Below, piece by piece: positions 51,908 to 62,236 of a DNA stretch of 64,000 nucleotides. The notes below the pieces were generated by a model. That model ran no database searches and was not told the origin of the DNA. It saw only the letters and a program-made list of their open reading frames with translations. The DNA lies in NCBI GenBank assembly GCA_023846275.1, contig JAIUJO010000084.1, positions 667,487 to 731,486 of the forward strand, in the 5' to 3' direction. A program made the position numbers and the translations under genes. This stretch comes from Vanilla planifolia. Its lineage: Eukaryota; Streptophyta; Magnoliopsida; Asparagales; Orchidaceae. Positions within the stretch are counted from its first letter, which is position 1; each line of letters opens with the position of its first letter.

Positions 51908-52303
51908 TTATGTTCTATTCTTTCTTTCTACAATGCCATTTTGCTGTGGTGTATATGGGCATGTGAATTGATGTTTGATTCCTTTCTCTTTACAAAACTC
52001 ACTAAAATATTCATTCTTAAATTCACTCCCATTATCACTTTGCATACAAATTAATTTTAGACTATGTTGTCTTTTTAACTCTCTAATGAAATCTTCAAAG
52101 TTCTCAAAGCCTTCATTTTTATGTTTAAGGAAAAACACCCAAGTATATCTAGAAAAATCATCAACTATAACAAATCCGTATTGTTTTCCTCCTAAACTCA
52201 AAGGTTGTATTGGACCAAAAAAATCTAAGTAGATTTTTTCCGAAGGTCTACTAGTTGTTAATTCATTTTGAGATTTGAAAGAGGATTTAACTTATTTTCC
52301 CTT
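51908..52303 (-). pseudogene. Copia integrase catalytic core (DDE)
   Basis: Inserts the element cDNA into the genome in active copies. The catalytic triad is readable: Asp in YLDFFGP (52,223-52,225), Asp in QSDNGSEF (52,034-52,036) and Glu in GIVERKNRT (51,926-51,928), with 35 residues between the last two, as expected for a DDE integrase. VDDFSRYTWVFFLK and YTPQQNG are also typical. Two TAA codons (52,304 and shortly after) interrupt the stretch before the first Asp. The domain itself looks intact. The plus-strand frame 51,975-52,232 is its antisense shadow. Confidence 0.94.
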
Positions 52304-52747
52304 TTAGCAAGATTCACACAACTCCCAATTTGACTTGCTTGGTTTTGGAAGGTCTCTAACTACATCTAATTTTGAAATCTTCTTCAAGGTGGAGTATCCC
52401 ACATGGCCTAATCTTCTATGCCATAATGAATTCTCATTAGATTGAGTCACTAGGCATTCCAAACCACTAGCTTTTAGTTGTCCAAAACTAATTACATATG
52501 TATCACATTTTCTTTTACCTATAAGTAGTTCAACATTATTTTTCATGATTTTGCAAGCTTTTGTATTAAAAACAATATCAAATCCATTATCACAAAGTTG
52601 ACTAATAGTAATCAAATTAAATTCTAAGCCTTCTACTAAAAATACATTTGAAAGGGTAAAGTTTGTCGTACCTACATCTCCAATTCCAATTATTCTTTTC
52701 TTTGTGTTGTCTCTTAGGGTCACCTTCCTATTTGGACCCGATCTCAA
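52304..52747 (-). pseudogene. Protease C-terminal part and integrase HHCC zinc domain
   Basis: VTLRDNTKKRIIGIGDVG and NVFLVEGLEFNLISISQL-like sequence (here ITISQLCDNG) are the Copia segment that follows the protease active site. SLWHRRLGHVGYSTL, then CESC, gives the N-terminal His-His-Cys-Cys zinc-binding domain of integrase. It ends in a stop right after CESC. The frame differs from that of the protease active site upstream, so an indel lies between about 52,750 and 52,780. Confidence 0.92.
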
Positions 52748-52967
52748 TGATTTGAATTTACTTTTGTCTTAGTCATGTGTCTTGAGCATCCACTATCCAA
52801 TACCCAAGATGTGGATTTTGATTTTCTCCTTGGTTTTGACTGTATGAGGTGTAAAATTTAAATTAGAATGTATACCACTAAATAAAATCATCAATTTAAT
52901 TTTCTAAAAATCCTAGACCTATCCTAGAATGTCTCCAAATATTTTGGAGACCTTTTCTTCTAGACTT
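52748..52967 (-). pseudogene. Aspartic protease active-site relic
   Basis: Not in a long open frame, but the minus strand from about 52,806 reads WVLDSGCSRHMT. This contains the retrotransposon protease motif D-S-G at 52,789-52,797 and the SRHMT that follows it in Copia. In active elements the protease cuts the polyprotein. Stops near 52,968 and an indel after the motif break the frame on both sides. Confidence 0.85.
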
Positions 52968-53456
52968 CTAAGTCATGCTCTTAGGAACCCAAGAAAACTT
53001 GGGTTGAACCCTAAATGGTACTTGCATGTTTTCCTTTTTAACAATCCATCTAATATTTTGTGTTTGAGTATACATATTTCTTCTAAAGAAGCAATCTTTC
53101 ATAGTATGTCTAGGTTTACAACAATAAAAACAAACGATGTTTGATGGCCTAGGCATGCTCAAATATCTAGGTTTTTTGAAATTGAAAGCATGTGAATGAT
53201 AATAAGCATTTGAAACATGTGTAGTTTTATTTACTCTAGCATGCTCAATAGATTGTATTTTTTCTTTTAAAACTGAAATATCATGCTTCAAAGAAGTATT
53301 TTCAATAATAAGAGATGCCTTTTCTTCACATATATGTTGATTTTCTAATTTTTTCTTTTCATCTTCTTTCATGACAAAATCAAGCAATTCAACCTTTTCT
53401 TTGTAGCTCCTTTTTAATTTTTTATGTGCACTCATTAAGGAAGTTAAAGCATTCAT
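52968..53456 (-). pseudogene. gag-pol linker with second zinc knuckle
   Basis: 162 codons. The N-terminal ~75 residues are charged and look coiled-coil-like (KKLKRSYKEKVELLDF, SVLKEKIQSIEHA). A CX2CX4HX4C knuckle, CFYCCKPRHTMKDC, lies at residues 109-122 (53,091-53,132). A knuckle of this kind, after a first one in the preceding frame, fits the larger gag of SIRE-like Copia elements. The start codon is only apparent: the frame continues from upstream out of register by one base (indel near 53,480-53,500, at the Glu/Ser-rich GAA-repeat region). Confidence 0.85.
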
Positions 53457-54196
53457 AATTTCAATGTAATTATTTTCAAGAGTATCTCTTCTTCTTCTTC
53501 ACTTGAAGATGATGAGGATGCCTCGTTTGCCATAAAGCAAATCATTCCTTCTTCTCCTCTACTTGAGCTTGAAATATCTGAATCTTCGGAGGCACTCCAT
53601 GTAGCTTGAAATGCTTTCTTTTTCTTCAAGCTCTTCTTCTTCTTCTTCTTTTCTCCCTCCTTCATATGCTTGTCTTTGAGTTTTGGACATTCCGGTTTAA
53701 TATGACCGGTTTGACCACACTCAAAACAAGTTGGTGGCCTCTTCCTCTCTTTATTTCTTTTCTTCTTCCATTTCCTATTAAGAAAGCTCTTTGCCAAATT
53801 TTTCGCTAAACCATTAACATGGAAACTTACCTCATCCTCTAAATCCGTGGAGGAGGTGGAAGTGGAATCCGAATTGCTTTTGGTGGCTTTGAAAGCCATT
53901 GGTTCTTCCTTTCTTCTTTCATACTTTAACTTCCTTGTAGAAGCCTCTTCTATAAGTCTCCTTGACATTTCTATTTCAGCGGTAAGAAGTTCCCCAAGGA
54001 GTTCATCCAATGAAAGTTTGCTAAGATCTTTAGCGGCTTTAATAGCTGTTGCAAGTGGATCAAATTCCTTTGGAAGGATTCTCAAAATTTTCCTAACAAG
54101 GTCACTATTTGAGAATGTCCTCCCAAGGTTTGCCAATCCAATTGTAATATCATTAAATCTCAAAAACATGCTCTTAATACTTTCGTTGGGATTCAT
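53453..54196 (-). pseudogene. gag, C-terminal part with first zinc knuckle
   Basis: Gag coats the element RNA in virus-like particles. RMNPNESI, MFLRFNDI, LANLGRTFSNSDLVRKILRI and LPKEFDPLATAI are the conserved Copia gag (UBN2/retrotran-gag) segment. Then come a DELLGELLTAEIEM helix, a basic stretch (NRKWKKKRNKERKR), a perfect CX2CX4HX4C knuckle CFECGQTGHIKPEC (53,687-53,728), a Lys-rich run and a Ser/Glu-rich tail. It is in frame with the N-terminal piece; only one TAA (about 54,206) separates them. Plus-strand frames 53,606-53,809 and 53,847-54,212 are shadows. Confidence 0.93.
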
Positions 54197-54208
54197 TCTA
54201 AAAAGTTC

Positions 54209-54619
54209 TTAGTCATGGGTGAGGATATTGATCTTAGTCTCTTTCACTTGTGAGGTACCCTCATAAGTTACTTCGAGTTTTTTCCATACCTCAAAAGCCG
54301 TATGCAAATTCATAATTTGCGTAAACTCACTAGGAGAAATTCCACAATGAAGATAGTTCAACGCCCTAGCATTTAATTGAGCCAAACTTTTGTGCTCAAC
54401 GTTAAGCTCGCTAAAGGGCTTGACTTCATCAGTAGAAGAATCTGTAAGAAGTTCACAAGGCTTCGTCACGACTTCCCATAACTCCAAATCAATAGATTGA
54501 ATGAAAATTCTAAAATGATTTTTCCAATATAAAAAAAATTCTCCTTTAAATAATGGAGACCGATTTGAAGAAAAAACTTCACATAAGGTTGCACTCATTT
54601 CGATCAAAGAGGAAGCCAT
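54209..54619 (-). pseudogene. gag, N-terminal part
   Basis: Starts MASSLIEMSATLCEVFSSNR, followed by PLFKGEFFLYWKNHFRIFI and SIDLELWEVV, the usual Copia gag opening, in which the element's gag folds around a W..L/F pattern. It starts about 90 bp after the primer-binding site, as expected. It ends early at a nonsense codon after ILTHD. The equivalent start is recognisable in the decayed copies at 43,122, 46,062 and 59,742. Confidence 0.93.
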
Positions 54620-54710
54620 ACAAAATCACAAAAAAAAAATTGTGAGAAAGCCTTCACTTAGCACAAGAGGATCTCCCACGTGATGTTACTCACGTAATTT
54701 GGGGTTCCTT

Positions 54711-54722
54711 GCTCTGATACCA
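54711..54722 (-). promoter_or_regulatory. Primer-binding site of the young element
   Basis: The minus strand reads TGGTATCAGAGC, complementary to the 3' end of plant initiator-Met tRNA, two or three bases inside the 5' LTR end. Confidence 0.95.
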
Positions 54723-55318
54723 ATTAAAGTGTTTCGTGCTAAGGAAATCCCACAAGAGGGGGGGGGGTGAATTGTGTATTTAAAATTTTATGAATTTCAA
54801 AATTAAACTTAAAAACCTTTAAGCAAGTGTAAAGAGAGTTGAACACACAAATTTTTAAGTGGTTCGACTCAAAACCGAGTCTACGTCCACCCCCAACCGG
54901 TGTTGGGAAAAGTCCACTAAATGCACTGATTACAAGTGAGGTTTTTCGTACGGTTCACCTCAAACCTACTTGGGATTTTTACTATGGCTAATCCCAAACC
55001 TACTTGAGTTTTTACGTGGCTCAACTCAAACCCAGGGCTTTAGCACTACTTTCGGGATGCCCTTGCCCCAAAACAAAAAATACAACGATTGGCAAAAAGA
55101 ACTTAGAAGAAATCGGAGAAAAGAGGAGGCACATACAATCGACAAATTAGAGGGATAGAAATTGACAAATAATTGAAAAACCTCTAATTCCAATAGCCTT
55201 CTTGCCGCTTTGCTTTTTGAGCTTGGATGCACCGTTTTTGCTTGAGTGCTCGAATTTTGTGATCTGAAATCTTTGGAAAATTTAGCAAAGGTTAAAGTGA
55301 AAAATACATCAATTTTCC

Positions 55319-55327
55319 TAATTTATA
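55319..55327 (-). promoter_or_regulatory. Sense TATA box in the 5' LTR
   Basis: The minus strand reads TATAAATTA, at the place where the left LTR has TATAAATAG. It is the likely core promoter of the element RNA. Confidence 0.6.
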
Positions 55328-55431
55328 GAGCTCAAATTTGAGCTCTAAAAACACCCCAACGGCTCCAAAAATTAATTAGCCGTTTGGGCAACGGACGGAA
55401 AGCAGCCACCGTCCGATCCAGGCCCAAAAAC

Positions 55432-55630
55432 GAACGGCGCAGATTGTTACGCATTTTACCGTTCGGGCTTAATCCAGAGCGTTGGATCCGGGCGCGTAAT
55501 CGAACGGCACGGATTAAATCTCGCGATTACCATTTACGCGATTGAATCCCGTGAGTAGGATCCGGGCGCAAAGATGAACGACACAGATTTTACCTTACGG
55601 GATGAATCCTGTGCGTTGGATCCGGGGGGG
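55432..55630 (-). repeat. Three ~70-bp GC-rich tandem repeats in the right LTR
   Basis: Units start at 55,432, 55,502 and 55,576 and end in ggatccggg(c/g)g. Counterpart of 48,471-48,670. Confidence 0.75.
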
Positions 55631-55678
55631 CTTGATCTGAGCCATTGGATCCCGCGAAGGCTGAAACTGGGATTTTTA

Positions 55679-55720
55679 GTCCCACATTGCGTATGCGAAA
55701 GTGTTGGAGCGCTATATAAG
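55679..55720 (+). promoter_or_regulatory. Antisense snRNA-type promoter signature, right LTR
   Basis: GTCCCACATTG at 55,679-55,689 and TATATAAG at 55,713-55,720, again exactly 23 nt apart. The first T4 downstream is at 55,964-55,967. Same layout as 48,718-49,006. Confidence 0.55.
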
Positions 55721-56585
55721 AAATCCACCCTGTTTATATTGCGAGCTTCTTTGGGGTTGGCTCCCCCCTTCCTTGACCAGGACTTGATCACCTGGTTCAG
55801 GTTGACTTAGCCAGGCATTGTTAATTGACCGTTGACCGCGCTGCAGTTTCACCTAGCCGAGCTCCTCTCAGCTGGCTTTGGGCGGGCTTGGCTTAGCCAG
55901 GCACTGTTGATTTGACCGTTGACCAGCGCTAGCCGAGCTCCTCTCGGCGGGCTTGGCTCGCCCTTTTCGTGTCAACCAAACTTTAATTTTTAAATTAAAT
56001 TTTTAATTTCTAAAAGACCTGGACGGGCTGTTTTTGCGCCGGGTCGACCCGCTCATTGCTACTGTGCATTTTCCAAAGACTTCAGCTTTTTTATGGTATT
56101 TTTGAAGAATTTTTGTGCCAAAAATTTGAATATAAGTGTATAAAAATAATTTTATATTCTTATAGTATTATAAGTTATTTAAATAGCTATTAAAAGAAAT
56201 TCATGAAAAACAATTCCAAAATAATATTAAAAAATAAAATACCAATGTCTATACATTTTGTCAAATATGCTTGGCCCAAAAATCAAAATTCAGTATTAAA
56301 TAACTTTATTATATTTTTAAATGTTAATACTACTAGTGTGCCTCATAATCTCAAAGTTTGGACATATCAAAATCAAGAGAAATAATAAGAAATTCAATTA
56401 TAAAAAATCTTGTGCATGTCTCAAATTTTCTTGAAGTATGTCATGACCTTAAGGCCCTTAGAGACCATTATTTTAGACATCTAAGATACATGACTTGATT
56501 TAATTAATTATTAACAATTTTACTTAAAATCAAGCCCAAATAAAATGTACACATTTATGCTTGACTCATCAAACACAAGGGTGTA

Positions 56586-56590
56586 ACATG
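56586..56590. repeat. Target-site duplication, right copy (ACATG)
   Basis: Matches 47,757-47,761. Its first three bases coincide with the terminal ACA of the LTR, so either one TGT was lost at the junction or the match is partly chance. Confidence 0.55.
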
Positions 56591-57322
56591 TTTGACAAAG
56601 TATGTACGTACTTAGTTTGATAGTTGTCAGCTCTCCATCCATTGCCTCACCCCCAATCGATCCAAGAATTTGACATCAGGCAGAGTGGGCTCTACCTTAT
56701 TTGGTTACGACCTTTTACTAATGCCAACTTTTTGAGTGCTTGCTCGAGCCAGCCCATCGTTTTGCCTTGGTGCATAGCTTGGGATGTGGCATAAATTTTA
56801 TATATTTAGTTAGGAAAATTTTACTCGAATTATTTTTTTATGCAATAAAGATTTAACAATCAACCTTATAGAGAAATTGATGATATTATAAAAGTGTGAT
56901 TTAACCAAGAAAAGAATGATTCAAAAAAAGAATTATTAATAAAGAGTTAATGTAGTATTTTAAAAAAATAGTTAAATATTGTAAAATTGAATCCTATTTA
57001 TTTACTTGATCAAGAAGATCATTGAATAATTTAGATGTGTAAATATGATTTGAATTTGATATGAAAGGATAGTGCCATAAAATTGACAAGTTAAAATTCC
57101 ATTCCATAGTAAAATAAAACCTTAACAAAGTTGATTTGCATGTCTTCAGTCCTTGAAACTTATTGAACAGTCAAAGATACTAGAAAAACAACTAATTCAC
57201 CATACTTCAATAGTGTACGACTTGTTATTTACATGTAAAATTGTTTTATTCTAAACAAGCGCAATGGAATAAAATGCTAAACATTTAAGACATGACTGAT
57301 TAATCACAAGGGAAACTCAACA
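56591..57322 (-). repeat. Old LTR1, right part
   Basis: Continues the LTR broken at 47,761. Modules gggatgtggca(t/c)aaatt, gcttgctcgagcc, aatttgacat and tgcatgtcttcagtcc align in order with LTR2 at about 61,430-62,116. It ends at 57,322 (ctcaaca), directly followed by a polypurine-type tract and the cttttgatga element, as at the inner end of the young 3' LTR. Confidence 0.75.
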
Positions 57323-57410
57323 GTCTCTGTCTTTTGATGATAGCAAGATACAAATATTTGGATAAAAATATAAAAAGTACAAACATTTATTTAATAAATG
57401 ATAAGTGGTA

Positions 57411-57414
57411 TTAT

Positions 57415-57480
<66 letters not shown>
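57411..57480. repeat. (AC)n(AT)n microsatellite in the 3' UTR of B
   Basis: AC repeats (to about 57,436) pass into AT repeats. The site matches the (AT)n at 62,199-62,236 in internal C, inside the loop of the 3' UTR inverted repeat. The ORF 57,334-57,558 is a product of the repeat. Confidence 0.95.
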
Positions 57481-57484
<4 letters not shown>

Positions 57485-58109
57485 GCTCTCCCTTTATTCA
57501 TGCTCTCTTTTACTACATGCTCCCCCCTCATTTTATGACTAATCTAAATTTTATCTAAACTGTATTCATTTTCACCCTTTCATACCATCAAAAGGAAGAT
57601 GGAATTCAAATAATTTTTAATTTACCTAATTATTATCTTATGCTTTATATTTTTATCTTTGTTCCTCATAATCTCCTTCTTTAATTCAAGATAAATCAAT
57701 AATTAATTTAAATTTCTATCAAAGTATTTTATTATTGAATCATAAAAAAAATATTTTTTATCTTTAAAATTCTAAAATCAAGTTAACAAGATTTTTAATG
57801 GTCCCTTTTTACTTAAAAAATAATTAAATCAATTAAATTTTCGAGTAAGCTGTGCAACATTTAAATTATTAACAATAAATTATAACTGAATCCAATCATA
57901 TTTCCCCAAAGAATCTCATCAAAGATGTACAATATTGACTTCTACAAAATTATTCAATTTGTCATGCCACAAATGTATAAAATCTCCACCTTGTTCTAAG
58001 AAATTAAAATTAACAATAAGCCTAATATGCTTCGATCTTAAAAATTTCTCTAACAAATTGTATCTCCATACAATGATTACAGAGACATTTTATATTAAAT
58101 TCTCCATTT

Positions 58110-59742
58110 TCTAATGTAAGGAAACCAAGCAAGATTGGGTTGATTGCGAACACTCATTGTGAGAACATTTATAGTGTCATTCTTAATTACCCGTTTGAAA
58201 CAAGATTTTGATCTAAAAATATTTTTCTTAATTTTATAATCCTTGATGGTATGCCCTTTCCTACACCAATAGAAGCATGTAATATTTGAAATGTTTTACA
58301 TGTTTTCAAAAGAAGACATATCCTTACATTAAGAAAAATGAATATGTGAAGCATAAAAAAATTTTACATGTCCAAGAAAGTAAATTTTTATTTTTAAACT
58401 AGTAATTTCATCTTTCAGTAATCTAATAGCCAATAATCAAGTAGTTAGTTTCATCACAAAATTGAAGAATTTCTAATTTTTTTCCTCACTTATTTTCATG
58501 AAAAAAACTAGAATATTGATCTCTTCAATGTAAAACTTTTTTAATTTTTTATGTGAATGCATTGAAGAAGTTAAAACACAAATAACTTATCTGTAATTAT
58601 TATCAACAACATTACGAGGCAATGTGCTTACATCATTCACTTCTTCTTCTTTACTAGATATGCTTGAATCATCATTTGTAATGAAACATGACATCCCTTC
58701 CTTGTCACTATTTAAAGTTGTGGAATCAAAATCATTCAAAATATAACAAGTTGATTGAAAAGCTTCTTCATCTTCATTCTCTTTTTTCCTCATCTTTTCT
58801 TTTCGTTTCTTTTAGTTGTGACAATCTTGTCTAATATGGCTAGTTTGATAGCAATCATAACATCTTAGTTCCGTCATCTTCTTCCTTCTATTCTTCTTTT
58901 GCTGATGCCTATTTATAAAATATTTTGCCAAATTTGGTTCTAAACCTTTAATTTTTAAAATTTACCACTTTCTCCAAATCCATAGAAGAGATTAATGCCA
59001 CATATAAATCTTCAGTGCTTGCTATACATGTGAAAGGTTCCTCGTTTCTTGCTCCATGTGGCTTGCAAGTGGAAGCCTACTCTTCAACCCATCTTTTCTC
59101 TCAATTTTGGCCATCAGTAATTCTCCAAGAAGCTAATCCAACATGACTTTATTTATGTCTTTAGCTTCCTTTGTTGCCATTGTAAATTGATCATACTCTT
59201 TGGATAGAATCCTTAGCACTTATCCTACAAGTTTTGAATTAGAAAGCACTTTTTTAAGACTTGCTAATCCATTAGTAATTTTTGTAAATTGCATAGACGT
59301 CTTCCTTATAGTTTCTCCAATCAACTCTAAATAGCTAAAAATCATGTGCAAGAAAAATTTATTTTAGTTTCCTTTACTTGTGATGTGCCCTAATATATAA
59401 CTTGTAATTTTTTTGAAACTTCATGTGTGGTATGAAAATTCATAACATAATTAAATTCTTTACGAGATATGCCAATATGAAGATAGATTTGTGCTCTTAC
59501 ATTAATTTGTTCCATTCTCTAATCACTATTAAGTTCATTAAAACACTTAATATCATTATTGTATGAAGCCTTATGCAAATCAGATCATTCAGCATGTATT
59601 TCCCAATGTCATGATTAATTGATTGAATAAAAATTTTAAATATTTTTCCAATAGAAATAAAGTATGCTTTTAAATATGGTGGATGGACTAAGGAAGATCT
59701 TTCATCATGTGTCACACTAATATTATTCATAAATGAAAACAT
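58110..59742 (-). pseudogene. Decayed Copia-type gag, copy B
   Basis: Starts at 59,742 (MFSFMNNISVT, a diverged form of the gag opening). The first zinc knuckle is still complete in all four ligands, C-YD-C-YQTS-H-IRQD-C at 58,821-58,862. A second knuckle remnant near 58,239-58,285 reads CFYWCRKGHTIKDY, with two ligands changed. The acidic Ser/Glu tail is in 58,587-58,793 (DDSSISSKEEE). Several stops and frameshifts lie between. It is older than the young element's gag and cannot be translated whole. Confidence 0.8.
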
Positions 59743-59920
59743 ATTGCAAACTTAAGAAGTAAACTAACAAACAATGATTTTGAAAAGTACACAAAAAAGA
59801 TAAATGAAAAATTTAAATCAGTACAAAACAAAAATGATAATTAAGAAAACCAAAATAAGATAATTGAAATGCAAAAAACAAATCACCCAAGTAATTTGAC
59901 TCGCTTTATGTAAGGAACCC

Positions 59921-59932
59921 ACTCAGATACGA
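59921..59932 (-). promoter_or_regulatory. Degenerate primer-binding site of B
   Basis: The plus strand reads actcagatacga where intact copies have gctctgatacca. Position (just before LTR2 and about 180 bp upstream of gag) supports the assignment. Confidence 0.7.
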
Positions 59933-59934
59933 AT

Positions 59935-62116
59935 TGAAGTGAGAATAATTGTATGAATCACACAAAAGAGTGGATGAATTATGGTATTAATCTTTTTTTA
60001 CTAATTTTTTTATTGTATTTATTTTTCAATTATTCATTAAAAGACTAATTTTATGTTTATGGAAAACTTTGATTTACAAAAATGTTAATTCATAATTTTT
60101 GTAATGAAAATGAAATTTCCAATGGAATACTCAAATTTTAAAGTGGTTCAATTCAAACTAAAACTAACACTCAATCCTCACTATGGTTAGGAAAAAACTC
60201 CATGAATAAAAGAGTTACAATTTAAGGACTTTTTTTTTTGGTTGATATCCAACCTACTAATTTTTGTAGGTTTAACTATAACCTTGGCTTTTACAATCTC
60301 AACTCTAACTCAATTTTTTACGAGATCAATTGAAGCTCAGGCTTTCATCTTATAGCTCCACCCAAAGGAAAATTAAATACAACATAAATCAAAGATTCAA
60401 TAAAATCATAAAAAGTTTCCTATGGTTGTAGATAAATATAAAAAGTCATAAAGAGTTCAAAATGATCAATAAAATTTAGAAAATGAATTCCTGGAAGAAT
60501 TAGGCTTAGTTGGAAAAATTGGAATTTCCATTAGTCATATGTTATATGTGTTACTAAAGGAAATGTATTCCAGTACAACCCAATTTATAGATGTTAAAAT
60601 TTTATTCACATTCATTTCTTATTTTCTTCATAATTATTTGATATTTACCAAAATTTTTTTATCATAGCTATTAGAAACACAAGTAAAAATTGTTTGAAAG
60701 TTTGCTCCCAACCAACCTAAAATTCTTTACAAAATGGCCAAACAATTATTCTAAATTGACTACGACAGTGACAAATATAATGGCTTGTTATTTAGCTCTT
60801 AGGAAGGAATGACTATAAATGCAAATTTTTTCTAGATGGTTGGATTGAGTTTGACTAAATCTCATATACTCTTTCAGCTTAGATGAGATAGGGGTAATTT
60901 TATTAATCATTGGAAAAAATGATATCAGATCTAGAATATATGGTTTAGATGGGACATATCCTGACCATTAGATTATTGATAGATTATTTAAAATGGTTGA
61001 GAAAAAAATAGTCATTTAATGATGTTAGATGAGATCATGACAATTGGATGGGTCAATCGACTACAGCAGATAAACTAGTAATTATTCTATTAGCTCATTA
61101 AATGGATGATTGGATCTATTAAGTGCACTGTCTAAAGGTGGATGTGATCTCCACTACCCAATGAATGAAATTCACAATCACACGTCACTGGATGCAATCG
61201 ATTTTAAATGTACATGGGCACAAGGTATTTTAGTCCCACATTGTTAGGAATGATAGGTGTTAAGAATTTATGAACATTCAGGTAGAGGTATCACACCAAA
61301 CTAAGTGAGGTTGGCTCTGCACTTGTGCACAAAGAAATTGATCACGTGGGTGTGCTCTTACGATAAAGGTTTATATTGGTCCAACCCAACCCAAACAAAC
61401 TTATTTTGAGTGTTTCATAGTTACACTCTATCTACTGCCCTACCCCACCTCCATCAAGAATTATCATCGACCAAAACTGGTTCAAACTAATTTGGATTAG
61501 ACCATTTCCTTACCCAAGGCTTACAAGTGCCTGCTCTGGCCTTTCTAGCCCGACTGATTTTCATTCAGACATGTCTTGGGATGTGGCACAAATTATTTAT
61601 TTATTTAATTATGAAAATTTTAATTGAATTATTTTTCATGTAATCATAATAGTTAAACTAACATAAAATTCAGCAAAAGTAAAAAGGTATCATTTAACTA
61701 AGTAAAGAATAATTCAAAATTAGAATTATCAATGAATGGTTTAAGTAGGATTTGAATGACCAAAAGAATTGAGATATTTAGAAATTCAATCTTATTTATT
61801 TGCTAAAAAAGAAGATAACTAAATAATTTAGATTCCTAAATGACATTTCAAATTGATACAAAATGAGATTTCCTAAAAATCAATAAGCTAATGTTCTATT
61901 GCATAATAAAATAGAATATTATCAAAAATGATGCACATGTCTTGTCTCCTTAAAATTTACTGAACAATCCAAGATACTTTGAAGACCATTATTCTCCATC
62001 TTTAAGATTGTATGACTTGTTCTTTGTACGTAAACTTGTTTCATACAATACAACACATTAGAATAAAATATTAAAAATTTCAGGTTTTACTCATCAATTA
62101 CAAGAGCAACTCAATA
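59935..62116 (-). repeat. Old LTR2 (~2,180 bp), shared by B and C
   Basis: Begins next to B's primer site (ttgaagtgag, gaatcacac, gtggatgaatta) and ends at 62,116 before the polypurine-type tract of internal C. Module order equals LTR1 and, more distantly, the young LTRs (gtggttcaattcaaac, then ctatggttagg, then tttgtaggtttaact). It retains the plus-strand GTCCCACATTG at 61,233-61,243. It differs strongly from LTR1, so both are old. Confidence 0.78.
61233..61274 (+). promoter_or_regulatory. Remnant of the antisense USE/TATA motif in LTR2
   Basis: GTCCCACATTG is identical to the young LTR version. About 23 nt on lies aatttatga, a decayed TATA. In LTR1 the matching site reads gtcaaaccttg near 47,615 and is lost. 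Confidence 0.5.
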
Positions 62117-62195
62117 ATCCCCTCTTTGAAGATAAGACACAATATTGGAATAAAAATATATCAATTAAAAACACATATTTAATAAATGATAATAG

Positions 62196-62198
<3 letters not shown>

Positions 62199-62235
<37 letters not shown>

Positions 62236-62236
62236 T
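62199..62236. repeat. (AT)n microsatellite in the 3' UTR of C
   Basis: AT dinucleotides with one AC interruption near the end, in the position equivalent to 57,411-57,480. Confidence 0.95.

Larger units (their letters stand above)
47762..56588 (-). mobile_element. Young Ty1/Copia LTR retrotransposon (8.8 kb), nested in LTR1
   Basis: A structurally complete element read on the minus strand: 5' LTR 54,725-56,588, primer site 54,711-54,722, gag-pol 49,810-54,619, polypurine tract 49,629-49,641, 3' LTR 47,762-49,628. Integrase precedes reverse transcriptase, which is the Copia order. The RT region (YVDD, then a GELTFFLGLQI block) resembles the SIRE/Maximus lineage from memory of that family, but there is no env-like frame between RNase H and the 3' LTR (only about 260 bp). 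Coding is broken about ten times. The two LTRs differ at roughly 4% of sites over the first ~1 kb by eye, so insertion is recent compared with everything around it. Confidence 0.95.
54725..56588 (-). repeat. 5' LTR of the young Copia element (~1,864 bp)
   Basis: Partner of 47,762-49,628, with the same modules: G-run (10 G, 54,758-54,767), sense TATA (55,319-55,327), hairpin (55,392-55,415), ~70-bp repeats (from 55,432), antisense USE/TATA (55,679-55,720) and the W-box region. It would drive the element's transcription leftwards. ORFs at 54,970-55,158, 55,026-55,232, 55,534-55,791, 55,574-55,810 and 56,203-56,385 are LTR shadows that mirror those in the other LTR. Confidence 0.95.
57323..59934 (-). 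mobile_element. Internal region B: gag-only decayed Copia relative
   Basis: About 2.6 kb between LTR1 and LTR2. On the minus strand it runs primer site, gag relic, 3' UTR, polypurine region. No protease, integrase or reverse transcriptase core can be read. The 3' UTR passes straight from a stretch that looks like the last RNase H codons (about 58,000-58,060) to the 3' end of gag (about 58,110). Internal C (62,117 onwards) has the same arrangement and aligns along about 790 bp of 3' UTR, so the pol loss predates both copies. Confidence 0.75.

Noticed and set aside
51975-54212. Plus-strand ORFs 51,975-52,232, 52,929-53,144, 53,606-53,809 and 53,847-54,212
   Set aside because: Antisense shadows of gag-pol on the minus strand, which carries the zinc-knuckle, DSG and DDE motifs.
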